Source: Psychrobacter sp. GP33
GTDB taxonomy: Bacteria > Pseudomonadota > Gammaproteobacteria > Pseudomonadales > Moraxellaceae
Assembly: GCF_014119005.1 (NCBI RefSeq)
Contig: NZ_JACGYX010000003.1
Location: 248,001 to 312,000 of the forward strand
DNA: 64,000 bases
Direction: 5' to 3'
The notes under the pieces are model-generated. The model had not been told where the DNA came from. It worked only from the letters and a program-made list of their open reading frames with translations, and ran no database searches. Positions 27,439 to 35,953 of this stretch are shown piece by piece (the first letter of the stretch is position 1; each line of letters opens with the position of its first letter). The position numbers and the translations under genes were made by a program.

Positions 27439-28497
27439 TTACATCCAGCTGTAGAGACGACCGGGATTAAAAATACCTTGAGGATCAAAGGCATGCTTTA
27501 ACCGTTGGTGCAATTGTCGTAGGGCTGTTGGCTTAGTATGAAAAACGTCTTGAAGCCTATCGCCACCTCGATATAGGCTGACTTGACCTCCTGCGCTTGC
27601 AGCAAGTACTTCTAATTCTTCAACAGAAAAATCACCGCGTAGCCAACGCTGACTACCGCCCCAATCAATGAGCCATTCTGCTTCTGGTAAAAAGTGTGGC
27701 GCATTGCTATTAACTGAGAAACGCCATAACGGTGCATCATCAGAAAAATAGGCTAATTGCTGCTCACGTAGCTGAGTCCATAAATCATTGCCGTTTTCTA
27801 ATACGGTGCCTTGCCACTGATTCATTGTACTATCGACGGCACTTCGCGCGCCTTCTACACGCAGATATAAATGATTATCGAACCAACAAGCAGCGGTTAA
27901 TGGTTTGGCTTGACCTGCCAAAAGATTCATCGTTTCAATGGCTTGCGGTGCTGCCATTTCTTGCTTAAAGGTAATACTCGCTTTAGGTTTTGGCATGACT
28001 TTGAGACTAACCTCGCTAATAACACCTAAAGTGCCCATCGCGCCTGCCTGCATGCGTGAGACATCATATCCGGCTACATTTTTCATCACTTGACCACCAA
28101 AACGTAACTCTTCTGCACGCCCATTGATCAAACGTATGCCCAGCACGTGATCTCTAATTGAGCCATTCCAAGGTCGTCCGGGTCCTGATAAATGACAGGC
28201 TAACGTCCCACCTAAGGTCGCTCGTCCATCGAATAGCGGTGGCTCAAATGCTAACCTCTGATTGTGCTCTGCTAAAGCGGCATTGATATCGACTAGAGGC
28301 GTGCCAGCGCGCGCGGTCAGTACCAATTCAATCGGCTCGTAAGTGACAATACCACTGTGCTCGGCAAGACTGAGAGGTTCGCCCTCAACTTGGCGACCCA
28401 TAAAGTTCTTACTACCACCGCCAATAATACGTAACTTAGTACCATCATTACTTGCTTGTCTTACCTGTTCAATCAGCTCCTGACTGATGTCCTTCAT
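27439..28497 (-). CDS. glcE: Glycolate oxidase FAD-binding subunit
   Basis: This 352-residue protein of the FAD-binding PCMH type is a shortened relative of GlcD. LRIIGGGSKNFMG, ARAGTPLVDINAAL, FDGRATLGGTLACHLSG and GVISEVSLKVMP are the GlcE blocks. The ending FDPQGIFNPGRLY is characteristic. Its ATG overlaps the glcD stop by 4 nt (ATGA), so translation is coupled to that of glcD. It functions as a partner subunit in GlcDEF. Confidence 0.94.
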   Translation of the reverse strand: MKDISQELIEQVRQASNDGTKLRIIGGGSKNFMGRQVEGEPLSLAEHSGIVTYEPIELVLTARAGTPLVDINAALAEHNQRLAFEPPLFDGRATLGGTLACHLSGPGRPWNGSIRDHVLGIRLINGRAEELRFGGQVMKNVAGYDVSRMQAGAMGTLGVISEVSLKVMPKPKASITFKQEMAAPQAIETMNLLAGQAKPLTAACWFDNHLYLRVEGARSAVDSTMNQWQGTVLENGNDLWTQLREQQLAYFSDDAPLWRFSVNSNAPHFLPEAEWLIDWGGSQRWLRGDFSVEELEVLAASAGGQVSLYRGGDRLQDVFHTKPTALRQLHQRLKHAFDPQGIFNPGRLYSWM

Positions 28498-29978
28498 GCG
28501 AGCTCTCCCTGCTGGTGTGAATGTTCATGCATTGATTCAGGTCTAGCCCCATCAAGCGCGCGATATTCTTGGCAGCGCTTCAGAACAGGAATACCCTTTC
28601 CTGGATTTAAGGTACCAACTGGATCAAAAGCATGTTTAATCGCATGAAATTGACACAGCTCTTGCTCGTTAAATTGCACGCTCATTTGACGCAGCTTTTC
28701 TACGCCAACGCCATGCTCTCCTGTGATACAGCCGCCTACTTCAACGCACAGCTCAAGGATACGCCCACCAAATTCCTCGGTTCTTTCAAGCTCACCTGGC
28801 ATATTGGCATCAAATAAAATCAGCGGATGTAAATTACCGTCGCCGGCATGAAATACGTTTGCTACTTTTAATCCGTACTCTACGGAGAGACGTTGCATTT
28901 CAGTCAATACATGGGCAAGTTGGCTACGCGGAATGGTGCCATCCATGCAATAATAATCCGGTGAAATTCGACCAACAGCAGGGAATGCAGACTTTCGACC
29001 CTTCCACAATAGAGCGCGCTCCGCCTCAGTTTGCGATACGCGAGTAGTAATAGCACCAAGTTCAATAAACAGCTGCTCCACCTCACGAATCTGCTCGTCA
29101 ACCTCAGCGACTGTGCCATCAAGCTCACACAGTAGCAGTGCCTCAGCGTCAGTTGGATAGCCTGCATGAGCAAATGCTTCTGCTGCTATAATGGCAAGAC
29201 TGTCCATCATTTCAAGCCCAGCGGGGATGATGCCTTTTGCAATTACCGCGCCGACTGCATCACCTGCGGTTTGTACATCAGAAAATGCCGCCATGATGAC
29301 TTGTGCCTTTTCAGGGCTGGGTAATAACTTGACGGTAACTTCTGTAACAATACCCAGTAACCCTTCTGAACCAGTGATCAATGCCATTAAATCAAAGCCG
29401 TTACTGTCTAGCCCCTCACTACCGATGCTAATCAAATCGCCCTCAACTGTGACCATTTCTACTTTTAATAAGTTATGGACGGTTAGCCCATATTTTAGAC
29501 AGTGTACGCCACCTGAGTTTTCCGCGACATTACCACCTATCGTGCAAGCAATCTGGGAGGAAGGATCGGGACCATAATACAAACCATACGCACTTGCCGC
29601 CTCGCTAATCGCAAGATTGCGTACGCCAGGTTGCAGGCGAGCCATACGGGCAAGAGGATCGATATCGAGAATGTGTTTAAAACGTGACAAGACTAACAAT
29701 ACGCCATCAGGATTGGGCATCGCACCGGCACACAGCCCTGTGCCAGCACCACGGGCTACCACCGGAATCTGATAGCGGTGACAGATACGCATGACCTCTT
29801 GCACTTGCGCCACCGTATCTGGCAATACCACGATCAGCGGCATATCACAATATACTGACAACCCATCACACTCGAACGGTTTTTGCGTTTCTTCATCGCT
29901 GATGACATATTCCGGCTTAATAAAAGCGCGAAACATATGCACGAGTGCCGATTTATCCGGTCTTTCGCTCTGGTTCAT
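28494..29978 (-). CDS. glcD: Glycolate oxidase catalytic subunit
   Basis: This FAD-linked dehydrogenase of 494 residues is the catalytic subunit that oxidises glycolate (and often D-lactate). The PCMH FAD domain has VVARGAGTGLCAGAMPNPDG, LQPGVRNLAISEAA and GGNVAENSGGVHCLKYG. The C-terminal cap contains VFHAGDGNLHPLILFD and GCITGEHGVGVEK with the active-site histidines. AGGGAGA lies 8 nt before the ATG. It heads the glcDEF operon on the minus strand. No GlcC-type regulator is adjacent; the nearest regulator is the AraC protein past glcF. Confidence 0.95.
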   Translation of the reverse strand: MNQSERPDKSALVHMFRAFIKPEYVISDEETQKPFECDGLSVYCDMPLIVVLPDTVAQVQEVMRICHRYQIPVVARGAGTGLCAGAMPNPDGVLLVLSRFKHILDIDPLARMARLQPGVRNLAISEAASAYGLYYGPDPSSQIACTIGGNVAENSGGVHCLKYGLTVHNLLKVEMVTVEGDLISIGSEGLDSNGFDLMALITGSEGLLGIVTEVTVKLLPSPEKAQVIMAAFSDVQTAGDAVGAVIAKGIIPAGLEMMDSLAIIAAEAFAHAGYPTDAEALLLCELDGTVAEVDEQIREVEQLFIELGAITTRVSQTEAERALLWKGRKSAFPAVGRISPDYYCMDGTIPRSQLAHVLTEMQRLSVEYGLKVANVFHAGDGNLHPLILFDANMPGELERTEEFGGRILELCVEVGGCITGEHGVGVEKLRQMSVQFNEQELCQFHAIKHAFDPVGTLNPGKGIPVLKRCQEYRALDGARPESMHEHSHQQGELA

Positions 29979-30173
29979 ATCGCTGCTCTCCCTAGCTTAT
30001 ATGGTGTATATGTCTGATATTTATCATCAATATAAAAATAGTGCCACTTTTAACGTCTATAGTCCATTAATAATGAGACAAGTTGACTCAATTTTTGTCA
30101 TTAATAACAATTAAATAGCGTTAATGATTAACAAGCCACGATTTAACTATTATTTAACTGTTATCTAAAGTGA

Positions 30174-30208
30174 AAGTGTCACCTCATTGATGGGGTGACA
30201 CTTCTTTT
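30174..30208 (-). terminator. Hairpin terminator after ggt
   Basis: AAGTGTCACC pairs with GGTGACACTT, and inner pairs including one G-T give a stem of about 13 bp with a TTGA loop. It lies 43 nt past the ggt stop. The downstream minus-strand sequence TCACTTTAG has only a weak T-run, and the plus side is richer in T (CTTCTTTTAAG). Confidence 0.6.
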
Positions 30209-30250
30209 AAGTTGCTATCAATTTTTTAACTATTAATAATATAAATAGAA

Positions 30251-32227
30251 TTAATATCCAACCACAGCAGCATCAACAATGCGCGGATCTGACGAGCCAT
30301 ACACGCCATTTGGAGTAATCATAATGGATTGGGTTGAGCCCATGGCTTCTTGGGCGCTCACTTTATGTCCCATTGATTCAAGTTTTCTAATCGTATCGAT
30401 ATTCAATGCTTTTTCAATACGAATTTCATCCGGTAACCATTGGTCGTGAATACGTGGCGCGTGCGTGGCTTCAGCGATATTCAAATCATGGTCAATAACG
30501 TTTGAGATTACTTGAGTGACCGTGGTGATAATGCGACTACCACCGGGGCTACCCGTCACGATATATGGCTTTTTGTCTTTGAACACTAAAGTTGGGCTCA
30601 TAGAAGATAAAGGACGCTTGTCTGCGGCGACAGCGTTGGCTTCACCGCCCAGTAAGCCGTAACCATTAGGCACGCCTGGCTTGGCAGAAAAGTCATCCAT
30701 CTCATTATTGAGTAAGATACCCGTACCTTCAGCGACCAATCCGGTGCCATAAGAGAAATTCAGGGTATAGGTGTTTGACACCGCGTTACCGTCTTTATCC
30801 ACAATGGAAAAATGCGTGGTTTGGTCACTTTCATACGGTAGTGGATTGTTGGCTTTAATGGTCGCGGCAGGCGTGGCTTTGTTTGGATTGATTAGATTGC
30901 GTAATTTATCGGCATACGGTCGCGCTGTCAGACCTTTTACTGGTACATCAATAAAATCTGAATCACCCAAATACTCAGCGCGATCAGCATAAGCCAGCTG
31001 CATGGCTTCACTCATAAGATGAATAGTCTGTGCACTATTGTGACCATAATCTTTTAATGGATAGCCTTCTAAAATATTTAAAATCTGCACAATATGAATG
31101 CCGCCAGATGACGGTGGTGGCATGGAGACAATCTCATAGCCGCGATAATTACCTTTAACCGGTTCACGCGCAATGGCTTTATAATTTGCCAAATCTTGCA
31201 AGCTCATGCTGCCGCCTGCTTCATTTACTGCTTTGACTAACTTGCGTGCAGTTTCCCCTTTATAAAATCCATCTCCTCCTTTAGCGGCAATAAGCTTTAA
31301 TGAGCGGGCAAGTTCAAGTTGTTTTAAGCGCTCACCAGGTTGATAAGCACTGCCATCGGGTTTAAAAAATATCTTTTTAGTGCTTGACCATTTTTGCAAA
31401 CGCGGACTAAGGGCTTCTAGCGATTCAGTCAACCCAGGGGTGACGATAATGCCTTTTTCCGCCAAAGCAATCGCTGGTGCCATAACAGCGCCGCGGCTCA
31501 TACTGCCATGCTCTTCTAATGCTTTTAATAATCCGGCAACCGTTCCGGGTACACCAACTGCTAAGCCATGATAGCGAGATAAGTCGCTGACTGCGTTACC
31601 TTCTTTATCAAGGTACATGTCCCGAGTTGCGCTGCTTGGCGCTTTTTCACGATAGTCAAGCGCTACTGTTTTACCTTTTTTGGCATCATAAATCATCATA
31701 AAACCGCCGCCGCCGATGTTGCCAGCACGAGGCAATGTGACTGCCAAAGCGAAGCCGACTGCTACGGCAGCATCAACAGCGTTGCCGCCTTGCTTTAAAA
31801 TTTGCAGACCAATATCAGAGGCAATGGCTTCTTGGCTTGCGACCATACCATTTTTTGCCCATAACGGATGCTCAATAGCATCATTTGAAAAGATAGCTTG
31901 GTCGGCTTTGGTGGCGGTTGCGATAAGTGATGAACTTACGCCGGGTGCATTTTTTATGCTGTTAGAGCTGGCGCGAGTGATCCGCTGTGTTTGTGTCACG
32001 ACAGTTGGCGCGTCGGTCATGATAGCGAGATTGATAGCGCTGGTGTTAATACCACTGGCATTTATCGTATTAGTATTTAGCGCTTGTTTACTAGGTTCAA
32101 GCGCATGTGCAGATATGGAGACTAGAAAGGTGCTACTTATGAGTAATATTGCGGCTTTGATGGTGGGTTTATTTTTAGAATGAACATGGGTAGTATCTTG
32201 CTGAGTTTTTGATAATACAGTTGGCAT
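30251..32227 (-). CDS. ggt: Gamma-glutamyltranspeptidase (periplasmic)
   Basis: This Ntn-hydrolase cleaves gamma-glutamyl bonds, chiefly of glutathione, in the periplasm. The 658-residue precursor has a basic start, a hydrophobic segment (about 23-42) and a probable cleavage site after AHA. The heavy-subunit motifs are GNAVDAAVAVGFAL and AGNIGGGGFMM. Autocleavage is expected before T470 in DQTTHFSIVDKDGN, giving a small subunit with GILLNNEMDDFSAKPG and the PLSSMSPT oxyanion region. A low-complexity Thr/Asn/Ala linker (about 45-110) separates the signal peptide from the catalytic fold. It may provide cysteine from glutathione. Confidence 0.95.
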   Translation of the reverse strand: MPTVLSKTQQDTTHVHSKNKPTIKAAILLISSTFLVSISAHALEPSKQALNTNTINASGINTSAINLAIMTDAPTVVTQTQRITRASSNSIKNAPGVSSSLIATATKADQAIFSNDAIEHPLWAKNGMVASQEAIASDIGLQILKQGGNAVDAAVAVGFALAVTLPRAGNIGGGGFMMIYDAKKGKTVALDYREKAPSSATRDMYLDKEGNAVSDLSRYHGLAVGVPGTVAGLLKALEEHGSMSRGAVMAPAIALAEKGIIVTPGLTESLEALSPRLQKWSSTKKIFFKPDGSAYQPGERLKQLELARSLKLIAAKGGDGFYKGETARKLVKAVNEAGGSMSLQDLANYKAIAREPVKGNYRGYEIVSMPPPSSGGIHIVQILNILEGYPLKDYGHNSAQTIHLMSEAMQLAYADRAEYLGDSDFIDVPVKGLTARPYADKLRNLINPNKATPAATIKANNPLPYESDQTTHFSIVDKDGNAVSNTYTLNFSYGTGLVAEGTGILLNNEMDDFSAKPGVPNGYGLLGGEANAVAADKRPLSSMSPTLVFKDKKPYIVTGSPGGSRIITTVTQVISNVIDHDLNIAEATHAPRIHDQWLPDEIRIEKALNIDTIRKLESMGHKVSAQEAMGSTQSIMITPNGVYGSSDPRIVDAAVVGY

Positions 32228-32589
32228 CGCAAATTCCTTTTTACGAGTGAAGAAAGAGGTTTGGTTAACTCTCCATAATAGTGACGAATAAATGTGATAT
32301 AAAATCGCTACGAGACAAACACACTATCCGTATCTATAAAACCATAAACTTTTGTTGCTCAGATTAGTCTATCAAAAAGGATTGTAAAGGGCTGTAAAAA
32401 AATGCTTATGAAAAAGTAGCACTTAGAAAATAGAATAAGAAAAATAACATTGAAAAATCTCTAAGGAAATATCAATTAAGTTGCTGAAACCAAAAAAAGG
32501 CGCATCACGATGGATGCACCTTACTTACTAAACAACCTGATAACTAATTTTAACGCTTTATCTATTATCCATTTAATGCTGTTTATAAG
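32228..32589. other. Intergenic region between ggt and the CpxP-like gene, with terminator at 32492-32520
   Basis: A hairpin at 32492-32520 (GG-C-GCATC pairing with GATGC-A-CC, one mismatch) carries an A7 run on the plus strand. On the minus strand it is therefore a rho-independent terminator with a T7 tail, suited to the CpxP/Spy-like gene that reads into it. The remainder should hold the ggt promoter; no further gene was seen. Confidence 0.6.
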
Positions 32590-33102
32590 TTACATATTTT
32601 TTTGATAATTACTATTGGCTTTACGATTTTGTAGGTGTTGACGACCTTTAGCTTGACGCTCTGACTTTAGCTGTGCCATTTTGGTGCGCTGTTCAGGCGT
32701 CAACACTTGCGAAATTGCATGTTGGGTTTGAACACGTTCAATAAAGCGTTGTTTGGTTTTTGCGGCTTCCTGATCTGCCAAACGGTTGAGCGTGGTGTTA
32801 TTCAACGTTTTACTGTCAGTAAGGGTTTGAATCTGTTTCTGCATTTGCTCACGTTCTGCTTTATAGTCGCCACGTTTATCTTTTTGTGCGCCATATTTTT
32901 CTTGCATAATCGCTTTGATTTGCGCCTGTTGCGTGGCGGTCAAATTAAGCTGTGAGTAAGGGTTGTGTGCGCCCGCTCTATGTTGTTTTTGTGTGCTGCT
33001 TTGCGTTGCAGTGTCGGTGGCTGGGCTAGCAGCATTAGCGCCTGCAGTGATGGCAAAAATGCTTGATGCTGCAATTACAGTGCTCATTAATAATTTTTTC
33101 AT
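32590..33102 (-). CDS. Periplasmic CpxP/Spy-family chaperone-like protein
   Basis: The 170-residue protein has a clear signal peptide (MKKLLMSTVIAASSIFAITAG, cleavage near ANA) and is largely helical and basic. The two LTxxQ motifs of the CpxP/Spy/CnrX superfamily are visible as LNLTATQQAQI and VLTPEQRTKM. These proteins bind misfolded envelope proteins, and CpxP also holds the sensor kinase inactive. Its divergent position next to a CpxR/CpxA-like pair copies the E. coli cpxP-cpxRA arrangement and suggests the same feedback loop. Sequence alone does not separate CpxP from Spy. Confidence 0.85.
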   Translation of the reverse strand: MKKLLMSTVIAASSIFAITAGANAASPATDTATQSSTQKQHRAGAHNPYSQLNLTATQQAQIKAIMQEKYGAQKDKRGDYKAEREQMQKQIQTLTDSKTLNNTTLNRLADQEAAKTKQRFIERVQTQHAISQVLTPEQRTKMAQLKSERQAKGRQHLQNRKANSNYQKNM

Positions 33103-33371
33103 TATTTGTTCCTTAAATTATTTTCAAAAGTATATTTTGTCGTCGTAAAGATGTCATGTTTAAAGCATTTAACGGCAATGTCACTAACTGCTATAAAACA
33201 ATACGTGCTGTCGATAGAACCTATAATAGAGCAGACCGACGTTACGAACATTTATGAAACATTAAGAAAGGTAACGTTTGTAGCGCCTTGTCCTATACTT
33301 GCCTGATAATAGAGAATATAAGGTGCTGGAAGATAAAGCGCTTAATTATGCTTAATGATAAAGGAGTTAAG

Positions 33372-34058
33372 ATGCCAAATATTCTACTCGGTGATGACGA
33401 CGAGGAATTGACTCAGTTATTACAAGAATATCTGCATAATCATGGTATTCACTGTGAGTGTGTCCATGACGGAGAGGCGGTCATGCGACGACTGAAAGCA
33501 GCAACGAATGATGCTATTTCTTATGACTTATTGGTACTCGACATTATGATGCCAAAAATGGATGGCTTAAGTGTGCTGCGTCAACTGCCGACGATCAGTG
33601 ATATTCCCGTTATTATGTTGACCGCAAAAGGGGAGGAGATTGATCGAATTATTGGGCTGGAGCTTGGTGCAGATGATTACATTACTAAGCCGTGCAATCC
33701 GCGCGAGCTGCTGGCACGTATCAACGCCGTCATTAAACGCACTAATGTGGCATCTTCAGAGCATACGCCGCTACCGGATAGTCGCTTGCAACTGGATCAA
33801 ACCCAGCGTATTTGTCAGATAGATGATATCGAGCTACAAGTCACCGGCACGGAGTTTGATTTATTGGTGGCATTGTTAAGACAAAAAGGGGAGGTAGTGA
33901 GTAAGGCGTGGCTATCAGAGCATGTTTTACAGCGTGAGCTACAACCGTTCGATCGTAGCCTCGATGTGCATGTGTCGCGCCTACGCAAAAAGATGCAACC
34001 TTTCCATGATGAGCCAATCAAAGCCATTCGGGGCAAAGGCTATCAGTTGGTATTATGA
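33372..34058 (+). CDS. cpxR: OmpR-family response regulator, CpxR-like
   Basis: 228 residues with a receiver domain followed by a winged-helix DNA-binding domain. The acidic pocket is GDDDEE near the N-terminus, the phospho-acceptor D57 lies in VLDIMMPKMDG, and the switch residues are in MLTAKGEE and the lysine of YITKPCNPREL. The C-terminal part has the winged-helix pattern LDVHVSRLRKKM and IRGKGYQL. AAGGAG, 5 nt before the ATG, fixes the start; the open frame extends upstream without signals. The stop overlaps the kinase start by 4 nt. With the divergent CpxP-like gene this is probably the envelope-stress regulator. Confidence 0.87.
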   Translation: MPNILLGDDDEELTQLLQEYLHNHGIHCECVHDGEAVMRRLKAATNDAISYDLLVLDIMMPKMDGLSVLRQLPTISDIPVIMLTAKGEEIDRIIGLELGADDYITKPCNPRELLARINAVIKRTNVASSEHTPLPDSRLQLDQTQRICQIDDIELQVTGTEFDLLVALLRQKGEVVSKAWLSEHVLQRELQPFDRSLDVHVSRLRKKMQPFHDEPIKAIRGKGYQLVL

Positions 34059-35719
34059 TAAAAAATACTTTGGAAACTAATTCTATAAAAAAATTATGTT
34101 TTAATATACCAATTACCTTATTTTGGCGGCTGTTTTTAAGTTTACTATTCATGATTTTGATTACCTCGCTGATATCCATTGTCGGGGAACGCTGGCTTAA
34201 TGAGCAAGAGCTGGCAACGCGTATGGACAGCCAAGTCGAGAAGTTGTTGTCTAAACGAGAGATATTGATAGTAGCGCTACAAGCTGGTGATATGACAGCG
34301 GTTAAACGATTGTATGCAGATGATCGTCGGTTGATGAATCAGATTAGGGTCTACGATGAGCAAGGTGCAATCATTTATCCACGCTATCGGTATCGAGAAG
34401 GAATGCCAAGAGGTCGAGATGACAATCGTTTAAAGGAACTGCCCCCCACAAATTCAGCAGATAATCGCCGCCTTGATAACGAGCGTTTGAATAACGACAG
34501 CTCTAATAGCAATGAGTCGGATTATAGTCGATTTAGTGATAAGGCGCGTGCCAGTAAAAATCCTTATGATATATATAGCCTAAGTAATAGTGATAGCAAT
34601 AATATAAATGCAAAACCTTCGCTACTTGATGATATTTTGCAGCCGATGCCCCCGCATAAAGCCATTGCCGATGTAGACAGTCGCCCTGAATTGGCTGAAG
34701 TAACCGTTACACTACCTAATGGCGAAACTGCCATTATTCAGCTACGACCGCACCTCCTGTTTAAAGACGTACTAGAGCTACAGCGAGGACATTTTACTTT
34801 ACGCCTAGCTCTTATTTTACTCTTTAGTATTTTAGTCTGCTATTGGCTAAGCAGAACAATGTCCAAGCGTATTTTGCGTGTCCAACACAGTATTCATCGT
34901 ATGCTTGAGGGCGATTACCAAGCTAATCCTGATTTGTCTCATCTTGGTAGTGACGAGATAGGGCTGCTGGCAAAAGATGTGGCGCAGCTATCAGTACGTT
35001 TGGCTGCCAGTGAGCTGGCACGTAAGCAGATGCTTAGTGATATCTCGCACGAATTGCGCTCACCGCTGGCACGACTTGATGTCGCCACGGAGTTGACCCG
35101 TGATTTTGCCCCCAATGCCAGCCGATATTTGGATCGCATTGATAAAGAGTCGGCGCGTATGAATGAGCTGATTGAACAAATTATTCGCATTCAATCCCTG
35201 CAAATGCAGCAATACACCATGAACGATAGAGAAGGCGAGTCCGTTGATATTGCAGAAATTATTAGTGAGATTGGACAAGATGTGTGCTTTGAGTTCCAAC
35301 ATAAAGAGGTGCACTGGCAGTGGAATGCGCCTACCGCGCCTTTTATTATTACTGGAAATCAAGAACAGCTATATAGCGCCCTTGAAAACGTGATTCGTAA
35401 CGCTTTTATGCACACGCCTGCAGGCTCGACTGTCACCGCTGCTATTAAGAAAGTACCATTGACGCAAACCACATCAGGCATACAGATAAGTATCAGCGAT
35501 GAAGGTGGCGGCGTGGCTGAACAAGATTTAGAACGCATCTTCCAGCCCTTTGTTCGATTGGACTCTGCTCGTCACAGGCAAACGGGTGGCTATGGTTTGG
35601 GATTAGCGATTGTGCATGCGGTGGTGATGGCACATCAAGGTCAGCTTGAGGTGCACAACAGTGAACCTAATGCTCAGAGGGTCAAAGGTTTAGTAGTAAC
35701 TATAGGTTTGCCAATATAA
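34055..35719 (+). CDS. cpxA: Sensor histidine kinase, CpxA-like
   Basis: 554 residues. A first membrane segment lies at about 24-44 and a second at about 248-265. Between them is a periplasmic domain of about 200 residues, longer than in E. coli CpxA, with an Asn/Ser/Asp/Arg-rich low-complexity stretch at about 130-190. HAMP follows, then the HisKA box SDISHELRSPLARL with phospho-accepting H332. The ATPase boxes are ALENVIRNAFMH (N), ISDEGGGV (G1) and GGYGLGLAIV (G2). It is translationally coupled to the response regulator. The partner set argues for a Cpx-type sensor; the signal is unproven. Confidence 0.87.
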   Translation: MIKNTLETNSIKKLCFNIPITLFWRLFLSLLFMILITSLISIVGERWLNEQELATRMDSQVEKLLSKREILIVALQAGDMTAVKRLYADDRRLMNQIRVYDEQGAIIYPRYRYREGMPRGRDDNRLKELPPTNSADNRRLDNERLNNDSSNSNESDYSRFSDKARASKNPYDIYSLSNSDSNNINAKPSLLDDILQPMPPHKAIADVDSRPELAEVTVTLPNGETAIIQLRPHLLFKDVLELQRGHFTLRLALILLFSILVCYWLSRTMSKRILRVQHSIHRMLEGDYQANPDLSHLGSDEIGLLAKDVAQLSVRLAASELARKQMLSDISHELRSPLARLDVATELTRDFAPNASRYLDRIDKESARMNELIEQIIRIQSLQMQQYTMNDREGESVDIAEIISEIGQDVCFEFQHKEVHWQWNAPTAPFIITGNQEQLYSALENVIRNAFMHTPAGSTVTAAIKKVPLTQTTSGIQISISDEGGGVAEQDLERIFQPFVRLDSARHRQTGGYGLGLAIVHAVVMAHQGQLEVHNSEPNAQRVKGLVVTIGLPI

Positions 35720-35953
35720 TCATAGTTGTTAATCTTATCATCTACTGTGCTCGAGCTGTCCTCTTGTTGCATAGTGACTTGCGGGTAGTGTGATGCCATG
35801 CCATCATTGGCTTCTTGCACCGCTTTTGACGAGCGAAAAATCTTAATCTAATAAAATATTAAACCTCACAATTAAAGCACGGAATGAGAGGATAGCGGGA
35901 GACGACCATTTAAAAGTGACGGTTATTTCTGGAATATAATTAAGAGAATGGTT

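Noticed and set aside
29191-29577. 128-codon frame opposite glcD
   Set aside because: Shadow of the FAD-binding region of glcD.
31716-32183. 155-codon frame opposite ggt
   Set aside because: Antisense to the signal peptide and heavy-subunit start of ggt; hydrophobicity reflects the opposite strand.
33103-33371. CpxR box (GTAAA-N5-GTAAA) between the CpxP-like and CpxR-like genes
   Set aside because: Only one GTAAA half is present (near 33145) with no second half at the right spacing, so the site cannot be supported.
35720-35940. Minus-strand open stretch reading SSKAVQEANDGMASHYPQ after the CpxA-like gene
   Set aside because: Composition looks somewhat protein-like, so it could be a gene remnant, but it is short, has no start and no family could be named.
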